A stretch of 35,194 nucleotides of DNA. It comes from Flavobacteriaceae bacterium. GTDB taxonomy: Bacteria > Bacteroidota > Bacteroidia > Flavobacteriales > Flavobacteriaceae. Positions 23,514-32,637 of the stretch are shown in pieces. A program made the translations under genes and the position numbers. Location: positions 1 to 35,194 of the forward strand of contig JANQMD010000014.1 of the NCBI GenBank assembly GCA_028280265.1, read 5' to 3'. Position 1 is the stretch's first letter. Every line of letters begins with the position of its first letter. The notes below the pieces were generated by a model. That model had not been told where the DNA came from. It did not search any database and was given only the letters and a program-made list of their open reading frames with translations.

Positions 23514-24242
23514 CTAGTTTCTGCTCACGACACTTCCTGAGCCAACAGATTTTGTTTTTACTTTGTCTGGATCTCCTTTGTAGTAAATACTTCCAGATCC
23601 TGCTACTGTAGCACTGATTTCATTTTTTACAGTAGTTCTAATATCTCCAGAACCAGCAATGGTAGCTTTTAAAGTATTCGTCTCTAATTCGTAGGCTTTG
23701 ATAGTTCCTGAACCTGCGATTGAACATTTGAAATAATCTGCCTTACCAGATAATTTAATATTACCAGAACCTCCAATAGAACCTTTTACATTGTTTGCAT
23801 CGATACTTAAAGAGATGTTTCCTGAACCACCTAAGCTTACATTAAAATCATCAGCTCTTAGGGTGGCATCACTTTTTACATTTCCTGACCCCCCCAAGGA
23901 TACATGATCGATATCGCTTACTGGAACCGTAACTTTCAGTTTACGAGTAGTTTTGATATTGACTCCTTTTTCAACCTTAATTTTTAAAGTTCCTCTTTTT
24001 ACTTCTGTGATAATGTATTCCAATAAATTTTCTTCTCCTTCAATGGTCACTTTTCCTTCTTTCCCTTTTACTAAGATAACATCGAAGAACCCGCCAACAC
24101 TAACACCGTCGTAGTCTCCAGTGTTTCTTGTCTCTGTTTTTACTTTTCCGTTTCCACGAACTCTTTCACTGTTCCACCAGCTCTGAGCACTCAAGCTTAT
24201 GGTGAAAAGTAAAATGATAGATGTAGTAATTATTTTTTTCAT
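23514..24242 (-). CDS. Head-GIN domain (DUF2807) exported protein
   Basis: This 242-residue protein has a signal peptide over about residues 1-19 (LFTISLSAQ). It is the textbook head-GIN pattern. The lead strand is YDGVSVGGFFDVILVKG, then VTIEGEENLLEYI, followed by at least six turns each carrying a GSG or GGSGN corner (HVSLGGSGNVK, NVSLGGSGNISL, KGSIGGSGNIKL, KCSIAGSGTIKA, KATIAGSGDIRT, SATVAGSGSIYY). A right-handed beta-helix at the cell surface or in the periplasm is expected. It was named after a proposed autotransporter adhesin, but no activity is shown. It is the last gene of the second ECF operon, 30 bp after the DUF4097-like gene. Confidence 0.9.
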   Translation of the reverse strand: MKKIITTSIILLFTISLSAQSWWNSERVRGNGKVKTETRNTGDYDGVSVGGFFDVILVKGKEGKVTIEGEENLLEYIITEVKRGTLKIKVEKGVNIKTTRKLKVTVPVSDIDHVSLGGSGNVKSDATLRADDFNVSLGGSGNISLSIDANNVKGSIGGSGNIKLSGKADYFKCSIAGSGTIKAYELETNTLKATIAGSGDIRTTVKNEISATVAGSGSIYYKGDPDKVKTKSVGSGSVVSRN

Positions 24243-24272
24243 GGTATTTTGATTTTATAAGTTTAGTTATTA

Positions 24273-25352
24273 TTAATTTTCGTAAAATGACACACTTCCA
24301 TATTGTGATTTGATGGTCACTTTAGAACCGGATTTTCCTTTTCCATAAACACCTTCGTAGTATTTTTTTGTGCTTTTTTCAATACTCTTGAAAATTTCAA
24401 TGTTGCCACTTCCTTTTCTGAATCCAGCATACTGAAGGTCAACTTGAAAATCAAAGCTAGCACTAGGGTCAATTCCTATTTTAATGCCTGCGTATTCGCT
24501 ATTGATGTATACAGATTCAAATCCTTTGGCTAAGTTTTTAATTCGAATAGAACCGTAATCAGACATCAGCTTTAATTTGTTGGAGATGGTTCCGAATCGG
24601 AAGCTCGTGTAATCTCCGTTTCCATCTGCACTACCTACATTTTCAGCTTCCACATTTCCATAATCTGTGTTGAAATTTAAGCTTTCAACATTTTTAAATT
24701 TAGCATTTGAGTAGTCTGCATTTAATTTCACAGATTGAGAATTTTCAATACTTAATTTTGAATAGTCTATGTTCACCGATCCATTTTTCATTGAATTGAC
24801 ACTTGAATTGGAACAGTAATCTAAACTAATTTTTGTGTTATCACCTCTTAAGTCTCCGATACTAATTTTACCATAGTCACAGCTAATATTTGCTTCTCCA
24901 TCCAATTCACTTAAGCTGATGGCTCCATAATCATTGCTGAGATCCACATTGTTGGTCACAGGCATCTTGATTGTATAATCAATTTTGTATGAGATTTTTC
25001 GATTTCTCCCCCATTTAAACCAACTGTTCTTTTTTTCAAATACAGTTTTGGCTTCTACAAGGCTTGCAGAGCTGTTGAATTCTACATCAATCATCTCTAA
25101 TTGATCTTCTACATTGCCCAAATCATTCCCTTTCACAGTAATCAATACATCAATCTGAATGGTGTTTTGAGACCAAGTAGTCACATTCACATCTCCATAT
25201 TTGTTACTAACATCAAGGGTTGCATTGCTGTTTACTTTGAATGTTTTGTTGATTTCTTTGCTTCTCTCATGTTTCTTATTCCCTGTATCATTTGCTAAAG
25301 TTAAAGCAGGAACTAGGAATAATAACAGAGCTATTTTATGAATAGATTTCAT
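24273..25352 (-). CDS. DUF4097-like exported beta-helix protein with DYG repeats
   Basis: This 359-residue exported protein has a signal peptide over about residues 1-20 (LFLVPALTLAND). The first strands (TFKVNSNATLDVSNKYGDVN, TWSQNTIQIDVLI) are the DUF4097 entry motif. The region from about 150 to 300 is a run of turns marked by D-Y-G, D-Y-S or D-Y-C (LSNDYGAISLSEL, ISCDYGKISIGDL, ISLDYCSNSS, VNIDYSKLSIEN, LNADYSNAKF and so on), so each coil carries a Tyr ladder. It starts 17 bp inside the anti-sigma gene end, so translation is coupled. Location is periplasm or cell surface. It is distantly related to the two + strand DUF4097 proteins in the window. The function is unknown. Confidence 0.82.
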   Translation of the reverse strand: MKSIHKIALLLFLVPALTLANDTGNKKHERSKEINKTFKVNSNATLDVSNKYGDVNVTTWSQNTIQIDVLITVKGNDLGNVEDQLEMIDVEFNSSASLVEAKTVFEKKNSWFKWGRNRKISYKIDYTIKMPVTNNVDLSNDYGAISLSELDGEANISCDYGKISIGDLRGDNTKISLDYCSNSSVNSMKNGSVNIDYSKLSIENSQSVKLNADYSNAKFKNVESLNFNTDYGNVEAENVGSADGNGDYTSFRFGTISNKLKLMSDYGSIRIKNLAKGFESVYINSEYAGIKIGIDPSASFDFQVDLQYAGFRKGSGNIEIFKSIEKSTKKYYEGVYGKGKSGSKVTIKSQYGSVSFYEN

Positions 25353-25857
25353 TTCCTAAGGTTTTTGAGTTCTTGATTTGTTGAATTTGATTTAGTGTGT
25401 TTTGAAGTACTTCTAGTCGTTTTTGATAATTGCTGATCATTTCGCTGATTAAACTTGTATGATCGCCGCCATCGTTTAATTCTTTTAAAAATACTTTGTA
25501 TTTGTCTTCGAGGTCCTCTAGTTTATCGAGTGCTTCCTCTATAATTTTTTCAGTATCTAAACTTCTACTTTTTTCTATCTCTTGAAGCTCTACATTAATA
25601 GTATTTACAAAATAGGTTTCTACTTCTTGCATTTTTTGTGAAGTATCACTTAAAGTTCTCTTTCCATTGATATTTTGCCCGAGAAAGAAACCAACCAGTA
25701 ATACAACAGAGGCAGCTACACTCATCCATCCCCAAGATCTTTTCTTTTGTGGTTTTGCGCCTTGCAAACGCTTTTCAAAACGGTTCATATGACCTGAATG
25801 TGGTTCAAGAGTATTGAAATCGTTCTCCGTGAAAAAATTATGTAATTTATCTTCCAT
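25336..25857 (-). CDS. Putative membrane anti-sigma factor with coiled coil
   Basis: This 173-residue single-pass protein has a short cytosolic N-terminus (residues 1-42, ending in KPQKKRSWGW), a membrane segment at about 44-60 (VAASVVLLVGFFLG), then a periplasmic helical part from about 70 to 165 rich in E, K, L and Q, which looks like a coiled coil (DKLEDLEDKYKVFLKELNDG). No zinc motif. It overlaps the sigma gene by 11 bp and the DUF4097-like gene by 17 bp, so all three are tightly coupled. The anti-sigma role is inferred from order and topology, and it is analogous to the HEAT-type protein of the other module. The periplasmic coiled coil may sense the envelope. Confidence 0.77.
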   Translation of the reverse strand: MEDKLHNFFTENDFNTLEPHSGHMNRFEKRLQGAKPQKKRSWGWMSVAASVVLLVGFFLGQNINGKRTLSDTSQKMQEVETYFVNTINVELQEIEKSRSLDTEKIIEEALDKLEDLEDKYKVFLKELNDGGDHTSLISEMISNYQKRLEVLQNTLNQIQQIKNSKTLGNEIYS

Positions 25858-26413
25858 ACAACTGTGTGTTTATCGTATCTTCTACTAATACTTGTTTTAG
25901 TTTTTTCTTTGCTCTTGAAATGGTTGTTCTTACGTTTTCGTTAGAATATCCCATAATTTGAGCAATTTCTTCATAATCATAGCCTTCAATTAAATTTAAT
26001 GTCAGCGCTAACTGATAGTTCTGTTTCAAGGAATTGATTTTCTCCACAACCTGATTGGCTTTTAAGGAAGAATAATCAATCTTTTCTTCTTCTATCTCAT
26101 AACTTGGAACTACCTCCATTTTTACTTCTTCATAGCGATTGTTCTTTTTCAATTGTGTTAGACTTTTATTGATGACAATCCGTTTCAACCAAGCTCCAAA
26201 AGTCACTTCACCTTTGAACATATACAATTTTGTGAAAGCTGTTAAAAAAGCTTCTTGCATAATATCTTCTGCCTCAAATTCATCGTTCAAAATTCGGTAT
26301 GCAGAATTGTACATAGCCTTATAGTAGCTTTTGTATATCTGCATCTGAGCACTTTGATCAGATTTCTTGCAGCGATCTAACAGTTGGTTGATATGTTGAT
26401 TATGAGCTTCCAA
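25847..26413 (-). CDS. ECF-type RNA polymerase sigma-70 factor (TTG start)
   Basis: This 188-residue sigma factor has region 2 at about 22-90 (YKSYYKAMYNSAYRI, AEDIMQEAFLTAF, TFGAWLKRIVINKSL) and region 4 at about 125-182 (LNLIEGYDYEEIAQIMGYSN, NVRTTISRAKKKLKQ). The start is TTG at 26413: there is no ATG or GTG upstream before a stop in this frame, and the next ATG would remove the conserved NQHINQLLDRCKKSDQSAQM part. It heads an operon with anti-sigma, DUF4097-like and head-GIN genes. A candidate ECF promoter lies 20 bp upstream, with blocks that differ from those of the other sigma module, so the two systems may be insulated. Confidence 0.94.
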   Translation of the reverse strand: MEAHNQHINQLLDRCKKSDQSAQMQIYKSYYKAMYNSAYRILNDEFEAEDIMQEAFLTAFTKLYMFKGEVTFGAWLKRIVINKSLTQLKKNNRYEEVKMEVVPSYEIEEEKIDYSSLKANQVVEKINSLKQNYQLALTLNLIEGYDYEEIAQIMGYSNENVRTTISRAKKKLKQVLVEDTINTQLYGR

Positions 26414-26432
26414 AGAAACATTTCTATACTAG

Positions 26433-26459
26433 AGACAATTCACTTTTTGGTTTGTGACA
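26433..26459 (-). promoter_or_regulatory. Candidate ECF promoter of the second sigma operon
   Basis: On the - strand: TGTCAC, 17 nt, GTCT, ending 19 bp before the TTG start. TGTCAC/GTCT resembles ECF -35/-10 blocks and differs from TTGTAAC/CTGT of the first module. Only one copy is seen here, so support is weaker. Confidence 0.4.
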
Positions 26460-26539
26460 GTTTTAGTAATTAAGTTAAGATTTTAAATCATATTATTTAT
26501 GAAAAGTAAAGTATATATAACAGCAAAAAAGATAAATAA

Positions 26540-26559
26540 GAAGCTCATAAAATAGCTTC
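26540..26559 (-). terminator. Weak hairpin downstream of the GNAT gene
   Basis: GAAGCT / AGCTTC with an 8-nt loop. The - strand tail TTATTTATCTTTTTT is T-rich. It lies 38 bp past the GNAT stop. Confidence 0.45.
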
Positions 26560-26597
26560 CTATTCTTAAAATAAAAAATATCGATAAATTATGATGA

Positions 26598-27482
26598 CTA
26601 ACCTAACTCTAAGGTTGTAATGCCATACACTTTATTAAGTTCAATTTTAGGAGCTTCACCATAATACATTCTAATACAATCAAAAACATGCTCAGCTTCG
26701 TATTTTTGGACTAAAGCTAATGCGGATTTATTAATTAAAGGAACATCTATAAATAAACTTTCTCCCTCGGTAGCATTGAGGCAAGCCTTGTATAGTTCTT
26801 CAGCAATTTCGAAACTATCTGCAAAAAGAGGACAAACTTTATAACCATATTCTGTTTTTCGAATCATGGCATATCCTTTTAATTGATTGTTTTCTAAGTA
26901 CTGAAACCTTTTGGAACTTGAGATTTGAAACCAATGCTTTAAAAATCGCTCTCTAGAAACTCCAAAGCAAGTTTTATCATAATTAACGATAGTGGAGAAA
27001 TCTTTTGCTTGAATACTATTAATGGCTGGATGTAGTTGATATGTACTTCCTTTTTTCTCATAACGTTTATCTCCGAATGCAGTTTGAAAACCACCCTTTT
27101 GGTAAAAAGGTTGCATTTCTAGGGCAGCATCCATTCCAATAGAAGCTCCTTTTTTTAACCGTTTTAAAAGAGTATCCCTTCGCAAGTACCACAATTTTTT
27201 ACCAAAACCGTGTGAACGAAACTCGGACTTTAAAATAAATAGACCCATAAAACCAAAATTTCCTTCATAAGAAACAATAGCTCCTCCACCAATCATTTCA
27301 TCTTTTAAAAAACATCCAATAAAAGCATTAGGGTCAGTAGCATAAAAAGCTTTGGCATCTTCAATACCTGGGTTCCACCCTTCGTCTTTTGCCCAAGAAA
27401 TTAATTTTTGAACACCTTCTATACCTAAGGTTTTAAATTGAAGATTATTTTCGTTTGTATAATTAGTCTTATCGTCCATCAT
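26598..27482 (-). CDS. GNAT family N-acetyltransferase, two-domain
   Basis: This 294-residue protein is called from the ATG at 27482. An in-frame TTG at 27521 would add 13 residues without support. The N-terminal GNAT domain, about residues 15-140, shows FIGCFLKDEMIGGGAIVSYE and GLFILKSEFRSHGFGKKLW, which contains the acetyl-CoA loop R-x-x-G-x-G-K. The second half, from about 150, is the YitH-like C-terminal acetyltransferase domain (YDKTCFGVSRERFLKHWF, then YEAEHVFDCIRMYYG). The second Gly-rich loop is not visible there, so only the first domain should bind acetyl-CoA. The acceptor is unknown. It is monocistronic between the sigma operon and lon. Confidence 0.85.
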   Translation of the reverse strand: MMDDKTNYTNENNLQFKTLGIEGVQKLISWAKDEGWNPGIEDAKAFYATDPNAFIGCFLKDEMIGGGAIVSYEGNFGFMGLFILKSEFRSHGFGKKLWYLRRDTLLKRLKKGASIGMDAALEMQPFYQKGGFQTAFGDKRYEKKGSTYQLHPAINSIQAKDFSTIVNYDKTCFGVSRERFLKHWFQISSSKRFQYLENNQLKGYAMIRKTEYGYKVCPLFADSFEIAEELYKACLNATEGESLFIDVPLINKSALALVQKYEAEHVFDCIRMYYGEAPKIELNKVYGITTLELG

Positions 27483-27639
27483 GATAGCAACGAAAATAGT
27501 TGTTTTGTTCTCATGAATCAAGTTTCATGCTGACTTATCTAGAGTTGGCATAAGAATTGCCTTTGTATTAGTAGTAAAGCAATTCTAAATCTATTTTAAT
27601 CACTGGTAGTCAGTTTTTTAAATTACATTTAGTTGTTTT

Positions 27640-27666
27640 TTGACCACTTTTTAGGTGAAGTATAAT
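27640..27666 (+). promoter_or_regulatory. Possible lon promoter
   Basis: TTGACC, 15 nt, TATAAT, 25 bp before the lon ATG. It looks like an E. coli-type promoter with a short spacer; the Bacteroidota TAnnTTTG is absent. TGTCA-CAA-TGACA (27666-27678) follows directly. Low confidence. Confidence 0.3.
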
Positions 27667-27691
27667 GTCACAATGACAGATAAAAGAGCAT

Positions 27692-30148
27692 ATGAGTAAA
27701 TCGAAAATAGTAACACTAGACAGTTTGTCGCTTTCCAATATCTTAAATGAAGATTCGGAATTAATTCCGTTGATGACGCCTGAGGATGAAGAGATCATTA
27801 ATAATGAAGATGTACCTCAAGAGCTTCCTATTTTACCTCTGAGAAATACAGTCTTATTCCCAGGGGTTGTGATTCCTATTACAGCAGGAAGAGATAAATC
27901 CATTGAGCTCATCAATGATGCGAACAAAGGAGACAAGGTGATTGGTGTTGTAGCACAGAAAAACGAGGAAATAGAAGTTCCTACGTCAAAAGATATTTAT
28001 CAAACAGGAGTTGTTGCACAAATTTTAAGAGTGCTAAAGATGCCTGATGGAAATACCACAGTGATCATCCAAGGGAAGAAGCGTTTTGAAATTCTGGAGA
28101 TGGTGCAAGAGCAACCGTATTTGAAAGCAAGAGTTCAAGAGGCACTAGAGGACAAAGAGATCGACGATAAGAAGGAGTTTGAAGCAATCATTGATTCCAT
28201 CAAGGAACAAGCTTTGGAAGTAATCAAAGAGAATCCAATGCTGCCCTCAGAAGCATCCTTTGCGATTAAAAACATCCAGAGTAATTCCTTTTTGGTGAAT
28301 TTTATTGGATCTAATATGGATCTGTCTGTAATGCACAAACAAGTTTTGTTAGAAAAGGACAGCCTGAAGGAGAGGGCATTACTTACCCTAAAGCACCTGA
28401 ATAAGGAGTTACAAAAGTTACAGCTTCGAAATGATATTCAATCCAAGACGCGTTCCGATTTGGATCAGCAACAAAGAGAATATTATCTAAATCAGCAATT
28501 AAAAACGATCCAAGAAGAGTTAGGAGGAGTTTCCAACGATCAGGAGTTAGAAGAAATGCGCATCAAGGCCAAATCTAAAAAATGGTCTCAAGAAGTGGGC
28601 GAAACTTTTGATAAAGAATTGAATCGTTTGAGAAGAATGAACCCTCAAATGGCAGAGTACGGAGTACAAAGGAATTATTTGGAGCTCATGTTAGAATTGC
28701 CATGGGGAGAGTATACCGAAGATCAGTTTAATCTGAAAAATGCACAAGATATTCTGAATAGAGACCACTTTGGTTTGGAGAAGGTGAAAGAGAGAATCAT
28801 AGAGCATTTGGCGGTTTTAAAGCTAAAAGGAGATATGAAATCGCCTATCATTTGCTTGTACGGACCTCCAGGTGTGGGAAAAACATCCTTGGGTAAATCT
28901 GTAGCAGAATCTTTGGGAAGAAAATACGTGAGAATGTCTCTTGGAGGACTGCGTGATGAAGCCGAGATACGAGGACATAGAAAAACTTATATCGGGGCAA
29001 TGCCAGGAAGATTGATTCAGAATTTGAAGAAAGCAGGAACATCGAATCCAGTTTTTGTCTTGGATGAAATTGATAAGTTAGGACAGAGCCATCAAGGCGA
29101 CCCTTCTTCTGCAATGTTAGAGGTATTGGACCCTGAGCAGAACACAGAATTCTATGACAATTATTTAGAAGTAGGTTATGACTTATCGAAAGTATTGTTC
29201 ATTGCTACAGCAAATAACTTAGGTCAAATTCCATGGGCATTAAGAGATCGTATGGAAATCATCAATGTTACTGGATATACAATTGAAGAAAAGGTAGAAA
29301 TCGCTAAAAGACACTTGCTGCCAAAGCAATTGAAAGAGCATGGTTTGGAAGCGAAGCATTTGAAATTAGGGAAAACCCAGATTGAGAAGATTGTTGAAGG
29401 CTATACAAGAGAGTCTGGAGTTAGAGGACTGGAAAAGAAAGTAGCAAAAGTTGTTCGATATGCAGCGAAGTCAATCGCTTTGGAAGAGGAATACAATATT
29501 GCCATTACCAATGAAGATATTGAGGAGATATTAGGAGCTCCAAGATTAGAGCGTGATAAGTATGAGAACAATGATGTTGCTGGTGTTGTCACTGGTCTAG
29601 CTTGGACGAGTGTGGGTGGAGATATCTTGTTTATAGAATCTATTTTATCGAAAGGAAAAGGAGGATTGAGCATCACAGGGAACTTAGGAACTGTCATGAA
29701 AGAGTCTTCTACCATAGCAATGCAGTACATCAAAGCCAATGCAGAGGAGTTTGGGGTTCATCCAGATATTTTAACTCAATACGATGTTCATATTCACGTT
29801 CCTGAAGGAGCTACTCCTAAGGATGGTCCTAGTGCAGGAGTTACCATGCTAACTTCTTTAGTCTCTGTATTTACTCAAAGGAAGGTAAAAAGTAGGTTGG
29901 CAATGACAGGAGAAATCACTTTACGAGGGAAAGTGCTTCCTGTAGGCGGAATCAAAGAAAAGATTCTTGCTGCGAAAAGAGCTAATATCAAAGAGATTAT
30001 CTTATGCAAAGAAAATGAGAAAGATATTGCTGAAATTAAAGAAAGCTATTTGAAAGGCTTAAAGTTTCATTATGTAAGTGAGATGAAGGAAGTGATTGAG
30101 ATCGCATTGACAAAACAAAAAGTAAAGAACGCTAAGAAGTTGATATAA
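27692..30148 (+). CDS. lon: ATP-dependent endopeptidase La (Lon)
   Basis: This 818-residue LonA-type protease degrades misfolded and regulatory proteins in the cytoplasm as a ring hexamer. The domains are complete: the N-terminal substrate domain ([20 protein letters not shown], about 45-240), a coiled-coil region ([19 protein letters not shown]) and the AAA+ module. The AAA+ module has Walker [10 protein letters not shown] at 391-399, Walker B VFVLDEID at 454-461 and the arginine-finger area. The protease domain follows, with the catalytic dyad Ser714 in KDGPSAG and Lys757 in GGIKEKIL. The length is typical. An acidic 40-residue N-terminal extension precedes the conserved domain, as in many Bacteroidota. 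It is monocistronic with a strong terminator. Confidence 0.97.
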   Translation: MSKSKIVTLDSLSLSNILNEDSELIPLMTPEDEEIINNEDVPQELPILPLRNTVLFPGVVIPITAGRDKSIELINDANKGDKVIGVVAQKNEEIEVPTSKDIYQTGVVAQILRVLKMPDGNTTVIIQGKKRFEILEMVQEQPYLKARVQEALEDKEIDDKKEFEAIIDSIKEQALEVIKENPMLPSEASFAIKNIQSNSFLVNFIGSNMDLSVMHKQVLLEKDSLKERALLTLKHLNKELQKLQLRNDIQSKTRSDLDQQQREYYLNQQLKTIQEELGGVSNDQELEEMRIKAKSKKWSQEVGETFDKELNRLRRMNPQMAEYGVQRNYLELMLELPWGEYTEDQFNLKNAQDILNRDHFGLEKVKERIIEHLAVLKLKGDMKSPIICLYGPPGVGKTSLGKSVAESLGRKYVRMSLGGLRDEAEIRGHRKTYIGAMPGRLIQNLKKAGTSNPVFVLDEIDKLGQSHQGDPSSAMLEVLDPEQNTEFYDNYLEVGYDLSKVLFIATANNLGQIPWALRDRMEIINVTGYTIEEKVEIAKRHLLPKQLKEHGLEAKHLKLGKTQIEKIVEGYTRESGVRGLEKKVAKVVRYAAKSIALEEEYNIAITNEDIEEILGAPRLERDKYENNDVAGVVTGLAWTSVGGDILFIESILSKGKGGLSITGNLGTVMKESSTIAMQYIKANAEEFGVHPDILTQYDVHIHVPEGATPKDGPSAGVTMLTSLVSVFTQRKVKSRLAMTGEITLRGKVLPVGGIKEKILAAKRANIKEIILCKENEKDIAEIKESYLKGLKFHYVSEMKEVIEIALTKQKVKNAKKLI

Positions 30149-30149
30149 C

Positions 30150-30181
30150 AAAAATGCCTCTCAATTTTGAGAGGCATTTTT
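30150..30181. terminator. Bidirectional terminator lon / pqiA-like
   Basis: AAAAATGCCTCTCA / TGAGAGGCATTTTT around ATTT, with A and T tracts on the outer sides. It lies between the lon stop and the - strand pqiA-like stop, three bases away. Confidence 0.93.
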
Positions 30182-30183
30182 GT

Positions 30184-31425
30184 TTATGATTTTTTTACTT
30201 TTTGAGAAATAAATAAGCTAAAGAGTACAAAGCCTGTAAAGGCATAGAAGCCAAACAGCAACCCTGATTTATTCATAGTGAGAATGCCCATGGATTTAGT
30301 AATGGTTTGGAATTGATTTAACTGTTCATTAATCAATCCATCAAACCCTAAATAAGCCATAAAAAGAGCGATGACAAAAACATCGGCCATCGACCATTTA
30401 CCCGTCTTAAATACAAACCATTTGATAATGCTGTTTTCTTTTAATTTTTTACTGTAGACATAAAACAGAGAGGAAATCATCTTCGATAGTGGCAATAAAA
30501 CACTGAATAAAAAGACGAGCCCTCCTACAAAAAACAAATCCCACCTGTCTTGTGAAATCAAAAGGTCTACCACCTCTGTAATACTCTTACTTCTGTAAAA
30601 TAGTACCTGATCTGTAAATTGAATCGTTTCGCCCATAAAAGCGAAATTCAATTCTGAGATACGAGCATCAATGGCAATCATAGGTAAGAACACGCCTAAG
30701 AAAAGTAAAAACAAACTGTACACAATAAATAGTACAAACTCGGCTTTTGTTTTCTTTTTTAGGAATAAGAGGGCTAATAAAAAGGTTCCGAAAATACTTG
30801 ATAGAATGATCAAGTACATCTTTTTGGAAGTACTATTCTCTTCAATTTTAGATTCTATGATGGTCAAAGTATCAGATTTATTGGTGCCCTCATACTTTAC
30901 AATGATATTATTCATGGATGTATAATCGGTAGCGAGCGTCGTATCGCTGGTATAATCATCCAATAATTTTTTGATATAATCTTCCATCATTGGACCATTA
31001 TCGCCACTTAAAAATTGCTCGTATATCTGATCGGTAAAGAATGGAATTTGCTTTTTTACCTGCTCAAAGACTCCTGAAAAAGATGAAATGGACTTTAAAA
31101 AACTAGATACACCTCCTTTGGGTTCACTCTCTTTTAATGTTTTTTGATAATTATCAATCGCCTTTTCTAAGAAAATTGAGATCTGTTTTTTGATGGTCTC
31201 TTCATCCGTGTCTCCAATACTAAAATCCTGAATATTTTGAGCGATGACTCGAGCAAAAACAGCTTTCCATTCATCGGGATTAAACATCCCATACTTGATG
31301 TCGGAGAGCTCGACAAGATGATCGTTGTATTGTTGATTTAATTTTTCTTGATGATAAATTTGATAGCCAAAAAATACAGAGGCAGAAAAAAGGAGGGTTA
31401 AAAAAATTAGTCTTAAAGCTTTCAT
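30184..31425 (-). CDS. PqiA-like (paraquat-inducible protein A) membrane protein
   Basis: This 413-residue inner-membrane protein has an N-terminal membrane helix (about 4-21), then a large periplasmic helical domain (about 25-200; FNPDEWKAVFARVIAQNIQDF). The C-terminal half has about five membrane helices. The PqiA signature is near the end: WFVFKTGKWSMADVFVIALF (compare GRWSMLDVF). PqiA proteins act with MCE proteins in lipid transport between membranes. No MCE (PqiB) gene is next to it here, and the N-terminal domain is not part of standard PqiA, so the role could differ. It is the last gene of the - strand run; mscS begins 57 bp upstream. Confidence 0.83.
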   Translation of the reverse strand: MKALRLIFLTLLFSASVFFGYQIYHQEKLNQQYNDHLVELSDIKYGMFNPDEWKAVFARVIAQNIQDFSIGDTDEETIKKQISIFLEKAIDNYQKTLKESEPKGGVSSFLKSISSFSGVFEQVKKQIPFFTDQIYEQFLSGDNGPMMEDYIKKLLDDYTSDTTLATDYTSMNNIIVKYEGTNKSDTLTIIESKIEENSTSKKMYLIILSSIFGTFLLALLFLKKKTKAEFVLFIVYSLFLLFLGVFLPMIAIDARISELNFAFMGETIQFTDQVLFYRSKSITEVVDLLISQDRWDLFFVGGLVFLFSVLLPLSKMISSLFYVYSKKLKENSIIKWFVFKTGKWSMADVFVIALFMAYLGFDGLINEQLNQFQTITKSMGILTMNKSGLLFGFYAFTGFVLFSLFISQKVKKS

Positions 31426-31482
31426 GGTTTTATTTGGTTTACTCAGCCTTAAGACTAATTTAGAGGTTTTTTGTTACGTATA

Positions 31483-32298
31483 CTAATCGTTTTTGTGCAA
31501 ATGCACATCCATTTGTGGGAATGGAATATTCAGTCCTTCTTTATCAAATGTATTGTATACGTTTTCATTCATATCGAAAAAGACACCCCAGTAATCTTCT
31601 GCTTTTACCCAAGCTCTTACAGCAAAATTCACGGAACTATCAGCCAATTCAGAGATACCAATGAAAACTTCAGGATCTTTCAAAATACGTTTGTCATCAT
31701 CCGCTAACTTTTTAAGCACTTCTCTTGCTTTCTCAATGCTATCTCCATATCCAATACCTACAGTCCAATCTACTCTTCTCAAAGGTTCTGTTGAATAATT
31801 TGTCATGGAAGAGTTTGACAAGCCACCATTAGGAATGATAATTGTTTTGTTGTCTGGAGTCGTTAAAATGGTATTGAAAATTTGTATTTCTTTCACACTA
31901 CCTGAATGGCCTTGCGCATCGATAAAATCACCAACTTTGAAAGGCTTAAACAAGAGAATCATAACACCGCCAGCAAAGTTTTGTAAAGTACCCGATAGTG
32001 CCATACCTACGGCCAAACCTGCAGCACCTAAGATAGCAATGAAAGAAGTCATTTGAATTCCTACCATTCCAAGAACACTAATTACAAGCATTACTCGTAA
32101 TAGAATACCAAATAAGCTTTTAAGAAAAGGTTTTAAGGAAGCATCCATATTTCTTTTCTCTAAGAATTTGGAGAAGTTTTTCATGATGACTTTGATCACC
32201 CAGGATCCAATGATCCATACGAGAATGGCTCCTAATAATTTTGGACCATATTCAACGGTCATGTTGGTCATCTTTTCTAAGATTTTTTCTACGTCCAT
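31483..32298 (-). CDS. mscS: Small-conductance mechanosensitive channel (MscS family)
   Basis: This 271-residue inner-membrane channel opens under membrane tension to release solutes on osmotic down-shock. The length is close to E. coli MscS (286). Three membrane segments are seen at about 18-40, 60-82 and 84-115. The third, pore-lining helix is the Gly/Ala-rich GAAGLAVGMALSGTLQNFAG, followed by VMILLFKPFKVGDFIDAQG, which opens the beta domain. The C-terminal alpha/beta domain has VGIGYGDSIEKAREVLKKL and ends in FPQMDVHLHKND. It starts after the TfoX-like gene by 10 bp and is probably in the same transcript. Confidence 0.95.
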   Translation of the reverse strand: MDVEKILEKMTNMTVEYGPKLLGAILVWIIGSWVIKVIMKNFSKFLEKRNMDASLKPFLKSLFGILLRVMLVISVLGMVGIQMTSFIAILGAAGLAVGMALSGTLQNFAGGVMILLFKPFKVGDFIDAQGHSGSVKEIQIFNTILTTPDNKTIIIPNGGLSNSSMTNYSTEPLRRVDWTVGIGYGDSIEKAREVLKKLADDDKRILKDPEVFIGISELADSSVNFAVRAWVKAEDYWGVFFDMNENVYNTFDKEGLNIPFPQMDVHLHKND

Positions 32299-32308
32299 AG
32301 TTCGTTAG

Positions 32309-32635
32309 TTATTTAGGTTTTAAAGTATTTACATAGCTATGACCCAAAAGTAAGTAAGAAGTCACTAAATCTAAGTTAGATTTTAATAAAGATTTTGGAA
32401 TGAGTACATAGTCACGCATTTTGGCTCCATAAGAGCGAAATTCTCCGGATTCAGGATGGTCTTCTAAAAACTTTTTTTGATCTTCTTTTGAAAGCCGGAT
32501 TCCAAGCTCTCCTGCTTTGTTTAATAAGGAGAACATATACCCATTTGCTGAGGTATAAGGCATGGTTTTTCCTTTACGCTCAATGCCAGCTTTGGAAGCA
32601 ATAGCATCGTAAAGTGCAAGCTGTTCTTCGTACAT
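32309..32635 (-). CDS. TfoX N-terminal-like small protein
   Basis: This 108-residue protein starts two bases after the upstream lipoprotein gene stop (ATG at 32635). The longer frame from 32665 would overlap that gene by 28 bp and is less likely. The core (SANGYMFSLLNKAGELGIRL, then GEFRSYGAKMRDYVLIPKSL) fits the fold and spacing of TfoX N-terminal domains (MmcQ/YjbR relatives), with a short helical start. In gammaproteobacteria TfoX promotes competence, but isolated domains like this one have no known role. It sits between an NTF2-like lipoprotein and mscS in the same direction. I consider the family call probable, not sure. Confidence 0.6.
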   Translation of the reverse strand: MYEEQLALYDAIASKAGIERKGKTMPYTSANGYMFSLLNKAGELGIRLSKEDQKKFLEDHPESGEFRSYGAKMRDYVLIPKSLLKSNLDLVTSYLLLGHSYVNTLKPK

Positions 32636-32637
32636 CT

